Shown here piece after piece: positions 1-5,870 of a stretch of DNA of 6,044 bases; position 1 is the first letter of the stretch, and the number at the start of each line of letters is the position of its first letter. A model generated the notes under the pieces. That model saw only the letters and a program-made list of their open reading frames with translations, did no database searches and was not told where the DNA came from. Location: NCBI GenBank assembly GCA_043720875.1, contig JAYSRU010000045.1:1-6044 (forward strand), in the 5' to 3' direction. The position numbers and the translations under genes were made by a program. This DNA comes from JAYSRU01 sp043720875. GTDB taxonomy: Bacteria > Bacteroidota > Bacteroidia > Flavobacteriales_D > Crocinitomicaceae.

Positions 1-644
1 CTTTAGTCAATGTAAAACTACTAGACTATGCGCCAGACGCAGTAAAAATATTTGTTGGAAAACGATTGGGAAACAAAGCCTTTACGCAAGACGAAATCAA
101 TAAACTACTCGTAACAGCAGCACAAAAATATGGACACGCAGTGCGCTTGAAAGGGGGAGATTCTTTTGTATTTGGCAGGGGATATGAAGAACTTACGTAC
201 GCAGAAAAGTTTGGCATTACCACCAAAATTATTCCAGGTATTTCCAGTTCGATTGCTGTACCAGCATTGGCGGGAATTCCAGTAACGCACCGAGGCATAA
301 GCAACAGTTTTCATGTTGTTTCGGCAACGCTAGCCAACGGGAAACTTAACCCAGAATTGCAATTAATCGCTAAAGTGGACGGAACCGTTGTGATATTAAT
401 GGGCTTATCCAAATTGAACGAAATTGTACACGTATACGAAACGATTGGTAAACAGACAACCGATATTGCCATCATCAGTAAAGGTTCATTGCCCAGTCAA
501 CAGGTAATTACGGGACAAATTAGCACCATAAAATCGGTATATGAGCACAACAAAGTTCCAGCGCCTGCGGTCATTGTGATTGGTGAAGTTGTTGGTTTAC
601 GTGCCAAACAACGGTTGGAACAATTAGCCTATTCTTTACAGTGA
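1..644 (+). CDS. cobA: Uroporphyrinogen-III C-methyltransferase (SUMT), 5'-truncated by window edge
   Basis: SUMT uses two S-adenosylmethionines to methylate uroporphyrinogen III to precorrin-2, the first committed step to siroheme, in the cytoplasm. The reading frame is open from the window edge (first full codon at position 3), giving 213 residues; the family usually has about 250-260, so only the N-terminal strand with the glycine-rich SAM loop is missing. Visible family motifs are VGKR (positions 54-65), RLKGGDSFVFGRGYEEL (about 144-194), IIPGISSSIAVPALAGIPVTHRG (about 228-296) and a C-terminal PAPAVIVIGEVVGL. The usual GGDPF reads GGDSF and GRGGEE reads GRGYEE, both mild changes. It is a stand-alone SUMT; the other siroheme activities lie two genes downstream. 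The stop overlaps the next gene's GTG by 4 bases. An ATG-less internal start (TTG at 66) is not the true start, because conserved sequence continues upstream of it. Confidence 0.93.
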   Translation, partial: LVNVKLLDYAPDAVKIFVGKRLGNKAFTQDEINKLLVTAAQKYGHAVRLKGGDSFVFGRGYEELTYAEKFGITTKIIPGISSSIAVPALAGIPVTHRGISNSFHVVSATLANGKLNPELQLIAKVDGTVVILMGLSKLNEIVHVYETIGKQTTDIAIISKGSLPSQQVITGQISTIKSVYEHNKVPAPAVIVIGEVVGLRAKQRLEQLAYSLQ

Positions 645-1291
645 AAGTCGTTGTAGTAGTTGGTCTATTTTGTTGGCCAATGTTGTCTATCAGGGCACAG
701 GAGGATTATTCAGAAAATCTATGGGCTAGTATAAGTGTGAAGCATCAAATTACGGAAAAAAATAGTGTGATGCTAGATGGAGGAATGCGAACCTATGCTC
801 ATTTTGTACTAAAGCCTAGGGTTTCGTTCATTCGGTTAACAGCCGAAAATAAATTGAAAAACCAGCATTTTTTGGCAGTCGGTTACGCTTTTTTTGGACA
901 GTTTGAACGCAAAGAAAGTTGGAGATTAATTCCCGAAAACAGAGTGTTTTTTCAATACCGAACTGAAATTGCAACGGAACAACATGTGCTGCAACTCAGG
1001 GTGAGAAATGAAGTGCGCTACTTTTCAAAAAAGCAGGAATTTAAAGATAGGCTTAGACTTCAAGCGGTTTGTAAATTTCGGTTAAAACAGTGGCTTATAC
1101 CATTTGTTTCCGCAGAAGGATTTGTTACTCCAGGGAAAAATAGCTTAACTGAACAACGTTACTCAATCGGAATTCAAACAAGCATCAACAACTATTTACA
1201 AACGGTTATTGCGTATACACTCCAAACGCAATCAAATTATATAGGAAAACAAAATATCATTAGCCTTCAGGCTCAAATAAACTTAAAATGA
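641..1291 (+). CDS. Exported DUF2490-like protein, probable small outer-membrane beta-barrel, function unknown
   Basis: A 216-residue protein of unknown function. The GTG start at 641 is chosen because it gives a complete signal peptide: Lys2, a hydrophobic run at residues 3-13, and a likely cut after SIRAQ (residue 20) before EDY. An ATG at 680 would destroy that signal. The mature part is rich in alternating polar and hydrophobic/aromatic stretches with many Arg residues (RLIPENRVFFQY at 95-106, RVRNEVRYF at 120-128, AEGFV at 158-162, EQRYSIGIQ at 171-179). This resembles the DUF2490 family of Bacteroidota, whose members are predicted small outer-membrane barrels. The family call is from memory of its pattern and is moderate. 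The gene overlaps SUMT by GTGA at its start and the siroheme/TSUP fusion by ATGA at its end, so it is probably co-translated with siroheme genes. That suggests, without proving, a role linked to sulfur uptake or sulfite handling at the envelope. Confidence 0.7.
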   Translation: MKVVVVVGLFCWPMLSIRAQEDYSENLWASISVKHQITEKNSVMLDGGMRTYAHFVLKPRVSFIRLTAENKLKNQHFLAVGYAFFGQFERKESWRLIPENRVFFQYRTEIATEQHVLQLRVRNEVRYFSKKQEFKDRLRLQAVCKFRLKQWLIPFVSAEGFVTPGKNSLTEQRYSIGIQTSINNYLQTVIAYTLQTQSNYIGKQNIISLQAQINLK

Positions 1292-2775
1292 ACAAGGTAG
1301 CTACGTCAAACGAACTGTTCCCTGTCTTTCTCAAACTGAACCAACTTTCAATTTTGATTGTTGGGGGTGGAATGATTGCATTAGAAAAATTAACTGCTGT
1401 GCTTGGAAATTCTCCAACGTGCAACGTGACCTTGCTTGCGTTGAATTTTGATGCCAAACTTATTACGTACGTTGCAAATTTTCCGAATGTTGCGTTGATT
1501 ACGGATGCATATGATGCAAAGTATATTGGGAATAAACAATTACTTATTTCGGCGGTGAATAACCTGGTGCTTTCTGAACAAATTAAATCGGATGCGATTG
1601 CGCAAGGTGTGTTATGTAATGCGGCAGATAAACCAGATTTGTGTGATTTTTACCTAAGTTCAATTGTCAAAAAAGGTAACCTGAAAATAGCCATCTCTAC
1701 GAATGGAAAATCACCCACCTTAGCCAAAAGAATGAAAGAAGTCTTGAATGACGCGATACCAGCAAAAATTGATACAAGTTTAACGCAGTTAGAAGCGATA
1801 CGCAATGCTTTGTCAGGAGATTTTAACGAAAAAGTCGAAAAACTAAACGAAATCACCTTGAATTTTGGTGTGAAGGAAAAGAAAAAGGAATGGTTCCATT
1901 TTAGTTTCAAACGCTTATTTACGTACATTTTTTCTATACTCGGAATCATGTTGGCGGGACATCTTATCTTTTCGATCATTCCATTAGCAAGTATTTGGAC
2001 TACGGCTGCGCAGACCTTTGAAAGTTTAGACATTCAGTTTGTTTATTTCATGTTGGGAGGATTTATCGCCCAAATGATTGATGGCGCTTTAGGAATGGCT
2101 TATGGTGTAAGCGCTACAACGTTTTTGCTGTCGTTTGGAGTTTCTCCTGCGGTGGCAAGTATGAGTGTGCATACGTCTGAGATTTTCACGAGTGGCGTGT
2201 CTGGTTTTTTGCATTTGCGTTTCGGAAATGTCAATAATAAATTATTCAAAACGATTGTAATTCCTGGAGTAATTGGATCTATTATTGGCGCTTATGTGTT
2301 AACGGAGTTCGAAAATTATAACGATTACATCAAACCGATTGTTGGGGTATATACATTATCCTTAGGTGTCATTATCATTTATAAAATAGTTCGAAAGAAA
2401 AACACACGCAAAAAAGTGAAACGAGCGGGTTGGTTGGCTTCGTTAGGTGGATTTCTAGATGCCGTTGGTGGCGGTGGTTGGGGACCCGTGGTTTCTTCTA
2501 CCTTGATCGCACGTGGAAAAAATCCAAGATACGTGATTGGGTCGGTAAACTTAGCTGAGTTTTTTGTGTCTCTAGCCAGCTCATTCACCTTTTTCACCAT
2601 TATTGGTGCCGGACATTGGCAACCCACTCTAGGTTTAATTTTGGGTGGAGTTTGTGCTGCGCCAATTGCAGCTTATTTATCTAAAAAACTGAATGTCAAG
2701 GCAATGATGATCTTAGTCGGCATCATTATTATCATCGTCAGTACGCGAATCATTGTCGTATCCATACTCAAATAA
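1288..2775 (+). CDS. Fusion: precorrin-2 dehydrogenase/sirohydrochlorin ferrochelatase domain + TauE/SafE (TSUP) transporter
   Basis: A 495-residue two-part protein. Residues about 8-190 match the N-terminal half of CysG (Met8p-like): FPVFLKL, a Rossmann loop IVGGGMIALEK (24-34), CNAADKPDLCDF (110-121) with Asp114 at the place of catalytic Asp104 of CysG, ISTNGKSPTLAKRMKEVL (136-153), and a helical end DFNEKVEKLNEIT. This domain oxidises precorrin-2 with NAD+ and inserts Fe2+ to give siroheme. A short basic linker (KEKKK, 196-200) leads into a membrane part from about 209 to 495, with roughly eight or nine hydrophobic segments and the two-repeat TSUP pattern: GGFIAQMIDGALGMAYG (257-273) and GGFLDAVGGGGWGP (387-400). 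The basic linker implies the enzyme domain sits in the cytoplasm. The frame is continuous, with no stop or start cluster at the junction, so this is a real fusion and not two genes. Substrate of the transporter part is unknown; sulfite, sulfate or another small sulfur anion is the contextual guess. It starts in the ATGA overlap with the upstream gene. Confidence 0.9.
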   Translation: MNKVATSNELFPVFLKLNQLSILIVGGGMIALEKLTAVLGNSPTCNVTLLALNFDAKLITYVANFPNVALITDAYDAKYIGNKQLLISAVNNLVLSEQIKSDAIAQGVLCNAADKPDLCDFYLSSIVKKGNLKIAISTNGKSPTLAKRMKEVLNDAIPAKIDTSLTQLEAIRNALSGDFNEKVEKLNEITLNFGVKEKKKEWFHFSFKRLFTYIFSILGIMLAGHLIFSIIPLASIWTTAAQTFESLDIQFVYFMLGGFIAQMIDGALGMAYGVSATTFLLSFGVSPAVASMSVHTSEIFTSGVSGFLHLRFGNVNNKLFKTIVIPGVIGSIIGAYVLTEFENYNDYIKPIVGVYTLSLGVIIIYKIVRKKNTRKKVKRAGWLASLGGFLDAVGGGGWGPVVSSTLIARGKNPRYVIGSVNLAEFFVSLASSFTFFTIIGAGHWQPTLGLILGGVCAAPIAAYLSKKLNVKAMMILVGIIIIIVSTRIIVVSILK

Positions 2776-2776
2776 C

Positions 2777-3460
2777 ATGATCACAGAAGAAAAAATTAAG
2801 TCTGGTTCGTTACTCGAAAACTTAGCATTAATTGCTAAAACCTTTGGAAGTAAAGCGGCATTTTCATCCAGTTTGAGTTGGGAAGATCAGGTGATAACGC
2901 ATCATATTTTTACGCTCAACTTACCGATTCGGGTTTTTACTTTGGATACTGGACGGTTGTTTCCAGAAACCTACAGTGTTTTGAACAGAACGGTAGAAAA
3001 GTATAAAAAGCCAATAGAAGTATTTTTTCCGGATAACGCGGCAATAGAAAAAATGGTGACTGAAAAAGGTCCGCTAAGTTTTTATGCTTCGGTCGAAAAT
3101 AGAAAAGAATGTTGTTTCAATCGAAAAGTTGAACCACTCAATCGAGCGTTGAAAGGTGTGGAATGTTGGATTACCGGAATTAGAGCCGAACATTCAGAAA
3201 ACAGAAGCGAAATGCGCATGTTGGAAACGGATGAAGCAAGAAACTTAATCAAAATTCATCCCTTGGCACACTGGTCACTGGCGCAAGTAAAAGCAGAATT
3301 ATTCCTACACAACATTCCCTACAATAGTTTGCACGACAAAGGATTTGTAAGCATTGGATGTCAACCGTGTACGAGAGCTATTCAACCCGGAGACGATTTC
3401 AGAGCTGGAAGATGGTGGTGGGAAGATACTTCAAAAAAAGAATGCGGATTGCATGCATAG
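2777..3460 (+). CDS. cysH: Adenylylsulfate (APS) reductase, [4Fe-4S] assimilatory type
   Basis: Reduces adenylylsulfate to sulfite and AMP using thioredoxin or a similar thiol donor in the cytoplasm. The 227-residue protein has the nucleotide-binding segment FSSSLSWEDQVI (29-40), TLDTGRLFPETY (55-66), the cluster-binding pair Cys112-Cys113 (KECCFNRK), GIRAEHSENRSE (134-145), Cys195 and Cys198 (IGCQPCTRA), and the C-terminal KECGLH with catalytic Cys223. The CC...CxxC set is diagnostic for the Fe-S class, which generally prefers APS over PAPS; the cluster-free PAPS reductases lack it. The ATG at 2777 is preferred over a TTG at 2753: it lies one base after the upstream stop and avoids a 23-base overlap. 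No clear Shine-Dalgarno site is present, so reinitiation or coupling with the upstream gene is likely. No APS kinase is seen, consistent with direct APS reduction. Confidence 0.95.
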   Translation: MITEEKIKSGSLLENLALIAKTFGSKAAFSSSLSWEDQVITHHIFTLNLPIRVFTLDTGRLFPETYSVLNRTVEKYKKPIEVFFPDNAAIEKMVTEKGPLSFYASVENRKECCFNRKVEPLNRALKGVECWITGIRAEHSENRSEMRMLETDEARNLIKIHPLAHWSLAQVKAELFLHNIPYNSLHDKGFVSIGCQPCTRAIQPGDDFRAGRWWWEDTSKKECGLHA

Positions 3461-3505
3461 CAGTTCGGGAAAGAGTTAAAATGAAACAATTTAAAAGATA
3501 AAAAA

Positions 3506-4402
3506 ATGGATTATTTAGATCAATTAGAAGCAGAAGCAATTTACATATTAAGAGAAGTTGCAGGTCAATTCGACCGACCAGCCTTACTCTTCAGCGGAGG
3601 AAAAGACAGCATCTGTTTGGTGCATTTGGCATTGAAAGCATTTCGTCCGGGCAAATTCCCATTTCCGTTAGTGCATGTAGACACGGGGCATAATTTCCAA
3701 GAAGCGATAGATTACCGTGACAATTTAGCCAAAGCGCTAGATGAAAAGCTAATCGTGCGCTATGTGGTAGATACCATCAAGGAGAAAAATTTGCAAGACG
3801 GGAAAGGTAAATTTCCAAGTAGAAATGGCTTGCAAACCTATACCTTATTGGATGTAATTGAAGAATTTGAATTTGACGCGTGTATTGGTGGAGCACGGCG
3901 CGACGAAGAAAAAGCACGGGCAAAAGAGCGCATTTTTTCGGTGCGAGACGAGTTCGGACAATGGGATCCTAAAAAACAACGCCCTGAGTTATGGAACATC
4001 TACAACGGAAAAATAGACAAGGGAGAAAATGTAAGGGTTTTTCCTATTTCCAATTGGACAGAGTTAGACGTTTGGAATTACATCAAACGAGAAAATATTC
4101 AATTGCCTTCCATTTATTTCACCCACGAACGAGAATGTGTGCTTACGGAAAACGGACAATTGATGAATACTAACGAATTTGTTGCATTGGATGAAAACGA
4201 TGTATTGGTTACCCGAAATGTACGCTACAGAACGGTTGGAGACATGACGTGTACCGCAGCAGTTGAAAGCACTGCGTATACGGTGGATGACATTATTGCA
4301 GAAATCAAGGAGACGAAAATATCCGAACGTGGCGCAACACGGATGGATGATCGGGTGAGTGAGGCGGCGATGGAGGATCGTAAAAAAGGAGGGTACTTCT
4401 AA
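3506..4402 (+). CDS. cysD: Sulfate adenylyltransferase subunit 2 (ATP sulfurylase, PP-loop subunit)
   Basis: Catalytic subunit of the CysDN complex, which makes adenylylsulfate and pyrophosphate from ATP and sulfate, driven by GTP hydrolysis on CysN. The 298-residue protein is full length for the family (about 300). It has the PP-loop SGGKDS at 30-35, HVDTGHNF (57-64), the GGARRDEEKARAKERIFS segment (128-145), WDPKKQRPELWN (153-164), FPISNWTELDVW (179-190), VRYRTVGDMTCT (239-250), and the C-terminal ISERGATRMDD (272-282) and AAMEDRKKGGYF. The ATG at 3506 follows an A-rich stretch of the kind used by Bacteroidota instead of a Shine-Dalgarno site, and an in-frame TGA at 3482 blocks any longer start. 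It is 45 bases after cysH. Unusually for this pair, the partner cysN does not follow closely: a 198-base structured gap lies between them. Confidence 0.97.
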   Translation: MDYLDQLEAEAIYILREVAGQFDRPALLFSGGKDSICLVHLALKAFRPGKFPFPLVHVDTGHNFQEAIDYRDNLAKALDEKLIVRYVVDTIKEKNLQDGKGKFPSRNGLQTYTLLDVIEEFEFDACIGGARRDEEKARAKERIFSVRDEFGQWDPKKQRPELWNIYNGKIDKGENVRVFPISNWTELDVWNYIKRENIQLPSIYFTHERECVLTENGQLMNTNEFVALDENDVLVTRNVRYRTVGDMTCTAAVESTAYTVDDIIAEIKETKISERGATRMDDRVSEAAMEDRKKGGYF

Positions 4403-4409
4403 ACCTCAC

Positions 4410-4524
4410 GGCTTTGCAAAAGTCCTGACTCAGCGTTATTTCAAAAATGTTACTTGCTCACTACCGAATGGTTACTCGCAATTAAAATTTTTAAAATGCC
4501 TTGATTGAGGATTTTGCAAAAGCC
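4410..4524. repeat. 115-base imperfect inverted repeat / long hairpin (MITE-like)
   Basis: The left arm (4410-4465) is largely the reverse complement of the right arm (4470-4524), with a 4-base loop GAAT at 4466-4469. The ends are strongest: GGCTTTGCAAAAGTCC at 4410-4425 against GGCTTTTGCAAAATCC, which is the complement strand of 4509-4524; they differ by one base inserted in each. Further in, 4438-4448 pairs with 4487-4497 with one mismatch, 4450-4452 with 4483-4485, 4454-4457 with 4478-4481, and 4463-4465 with 4470-4472. By hand count about 42 of roughly 56 positions pair, including one G-U, with three single-base offsets. Such symmetry over the whole segment is far above what AT-rich DNA gives by chance. 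Terminal inverted repeats and small size suggest a MITE-type element or a degenerate repeat family. No clear target-site duplication is visible, and I do not recognise the family. Confidence 0.75.
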
Positions 4525-4529
4525 TTAGT

Positions 4530-4558
4530 CTGTTTAGTCTGGCTTATGACTTAAACAG
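4530..4558 (+). promoter_or_regulatory. Stem-loop upstream of cysN
   Basis: CTGTTTA (4530-4536) pairs with TAAACAG (4552-4558). The stem continues with GTC (4537-4539) against GAC (4548-4550) after a single bulged T at 4551, and closes on an 8-base loop. That makes a 10-pair stem ending about 42 bases before the cysN ATG. No T-run follows, so it does not look like an intrinsic terminator. It could affect cysN translation or mRNA stability. Its left arm shares the GTTTAG bases (4532-4537) with a possible extension of the larger hairpin, CTAAAC at 4399-4404, so the two pairings would exclude each other. Function is inferred only. Confidence 0.45.
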
Positions 4559-4600
4559 GCGAACAAAATTGAATTAAAAAGAGTACAAAAAAATAGAATT

Positions 4601-5845
4601 ATGGAATTATTAAGATTTTTTACGGCAGGAAATGTAGACGATGGTAAAAGCACCTTAATCGGTAGGTTATTGTTTGATAGCAATTCAATCTCAACCGATA
4701 TTATTGAAACATTAACCCGCCAAAGCAAAGCAAAAGGGGCAGACGTTGACATCGATTTAGCTTTGTTAACCGATGGTTTACGTGCAGAACGTGAGCAAGG
4801 CATCACCATCGACGTAGCCTATAAATATTTCACCACCGAGCGCCGAAAGTTTATCATCGCAGATACACCCGGACATTTGCAATATACCCGTAACATGTTT
4901 ACCGGAGCATCGAATGCAGATTTGGCCATCATTTTAGTAGATGCCCGTAACGGTATTACAGAGCAAACTAAAAGACACAGTATTATTGCTTCCATTTTAG
5001 GCATTCCAAGAATTTTGGTGTGTATCAATAAAATGGATTTGGTGAACTACGACGAAACCGCCTACAAAGCGATTGAATCGGAGTACGAAGACTTTGCGCT
5101 AGAACTGAAATTAAAAAATGTATCCTTCATTCCTACGAGTGCCTTAACGGGTGAAAATGTGGTGACGCCCTCGCAAAATTTAGCTTGGTATGCGGGTCCC
5201 ACCTTGTTTGAGTTTTTAGAACAGGTTGAAATTCCAAGGGAAGAAGAAAACCAAGACGCTCGTTTTCAAGTGCAATACGTTATTCGTCCGCAAACAGAAG
5301 AATTGCACGATTACCGTGGATATGCAGGGAGCGTGTTGACTGGAAGTTTTACAGCGGGACAAGAAGTTTCTATTTTCCCGGGAGAAAACAAAACGCACAT
5401 TGCGTGGATCGAAAAAGAAGGAAAAGAGGTTGCAGAAGCACGTGCGGGTGAACCGATTATTTTGCATTTAGCAAACGACGTGGACATAAGCCGAGGCAGT
5501 TCGATTGTTCCAACGGATCAGGCGGCATTGTTCGATAATAACCTCAACGCAACCATTTGCTGGATGGACAATACGGCATATCAAGCAGGTCAAAAATTAA
5601 TTTTGCAACAAAACAGTTTCAGAACCAAGGTGGTGATCAAAAATATCGACAGTAAAATAGACATACACAGCTATGGCGAATTGGCTTCGGATGGCACCAT
5701 TCAGTTGAATGAATTTTGCAAGGTGCAACTGAAAACTGCGGAAGCTTTAAGTTTCGATTCGTATGCGAAAAACCGTAAAACAGGCGCCTTTATTTTAATC
5801 AATCAAAATACAAACAATACCATAGCAGCGGGAGTTATACACTAA
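4601..5845 (+). CDS. cysN: Sulfate adenylyltransferase subunit 1 (CysN-type GTPase)
   Basis: Translation-factor-like GTPase that binds CysD and couples GTP hydrolysis to adenylylsulfate formation. The 414-residue protein has all the GTPase motifs: G1 GNVDDGKS (10-17), the switch region EREQGITIDVAY (63-74), G3 DTPGH (88-92), G4 NKMD (143-146) and a G5-like TSAL (179-182). Then come elongation-factor-like beta-barrel domains: FQVQYVIRP at 222-230, RGYAGSVLTGSF at 239-250, ARAGEPIILHL at 280-290 and a third barrel to the C-terminus with TGAFILIN (394-401). It ends at 414 residues, without the APS kinase (CysC) domain that some CysN proteins carry, which fits the APS-type reductase upstream. G1 is usually GSVDDGKS; the Asn at position 11 is a conservative change. 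The start is the ATG at 4601, placed just before the conserved LRFFTAG. Confidence 0.96.
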   Translation: MELLRFFTAGNVDDGKSTLIGRLLFDSNSISTDIIETLTRQSKAKGADVDIDLALLTDGLRAEREQGITIDVAYKYFTTERRKFIIADTPGHLQYTRNMFTGASNADLAIILVDARNGITEQTKRHSIIASILGIPRILVCINKMDLVNYDETAYKAIESEYEDFALELKLKNVSFIPTSALTGENVVTPSQNLAWYAGPTLFEFLEQVEIPREEENQDARFQVQYVIRPQTEELHDYRGYAGSVLTGSFTAGQEVSIFPGENKTHIAWIEKEGKEVAEARAGEPIILHLANDVDISRGSSIVPTDQAALFDNNLNATICWMDNTAYQAGQKLILQQNSFRTKVVIKNIDSKIDIHSYGELASDGTIQLNEFCKVQLKTAEALSFDSYAKNRKTGAFILINQNTNNTIAAGVIH

Positions 5846-5870
5846 GCGCGCTCAATAATTAAAAGAAATA

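Larger units (their letters stand above)
4403..4600 (+). other. Structured 198-base non-coding gap between cysD and cysN
   Basis: No supported gene lies here. The first part, up to 4524, is almost entirely one long imperfect inverted repeat (separate entry). Next comes an 8-base tandem repeat, TTAGTCTG at 4525-4532 and 4534-4541, overlapping a second stem-loop at 4530-4558. The last 40 bases are A-rich and serve as the cysN leader, with no obvious Shine-Dalgarno site. I looked for the Bacteroidota promoter pattern (TTTG, about 20 bases, TAnnTTTG) and found no convincing match. It may be an inserted element, a processing site that sets cysD and cysN mRNA levels separately, or both. Confidence 0.8.

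Noticed and set aside
1650..2033. Antisense ORF of 127 codons inside the siroheme/TSUP fusion gene
   Set aside because: It is a shadow of a well-supported coding frame, with low-complexity Phe/Ser-rich sequence and no family resemblance.
2753..2776. TTG start that would lengthen CysH by 8 residues
   Set aside because: It overlaps the upstream gene by 23 bases and adds residues unlike the family, while an ATG lies at 2777, one base after the upstream stop.
3481..3501. Six-codon ORF (MKQFKR) ending 4 bases before the cysD start
   Set aside because: It could be a tiny leader peptide, but an ATG followed by a short A-rich frame is expected by chance in such a leader, and nothing else supports it.
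3991..4173. Out-of-frame 60-codon ORF inside cysD
   Set aside because: It lies wholly within the conserved PP-loop enzyme gene and shows no motif of its own.
4530..4600. Intrinsic terminator after cysD
   Set aside because: The stem at 4530-4558 is AT-rich and is followed by GCGAACAAAATTG, not a T-run, on the + strand; the reverse direction has no T-run either.
4403..4600. Separate promoter for cysN
   Set aside because: TTTG at 4413-4416 and 4513-4516 occurs with no good TAnnTTTG about 20 bases downstream; both TTTG copies are explained by the inverted-repeat ends.
4534..4809. Antisense ORF of 91 codons over the cysD-cysN gap and the start of cysN
   Set aside because: Most of it is the complement of the conserved GTPase region of cysN; its product has no recognisable motif and it has no neighbours on that strand.
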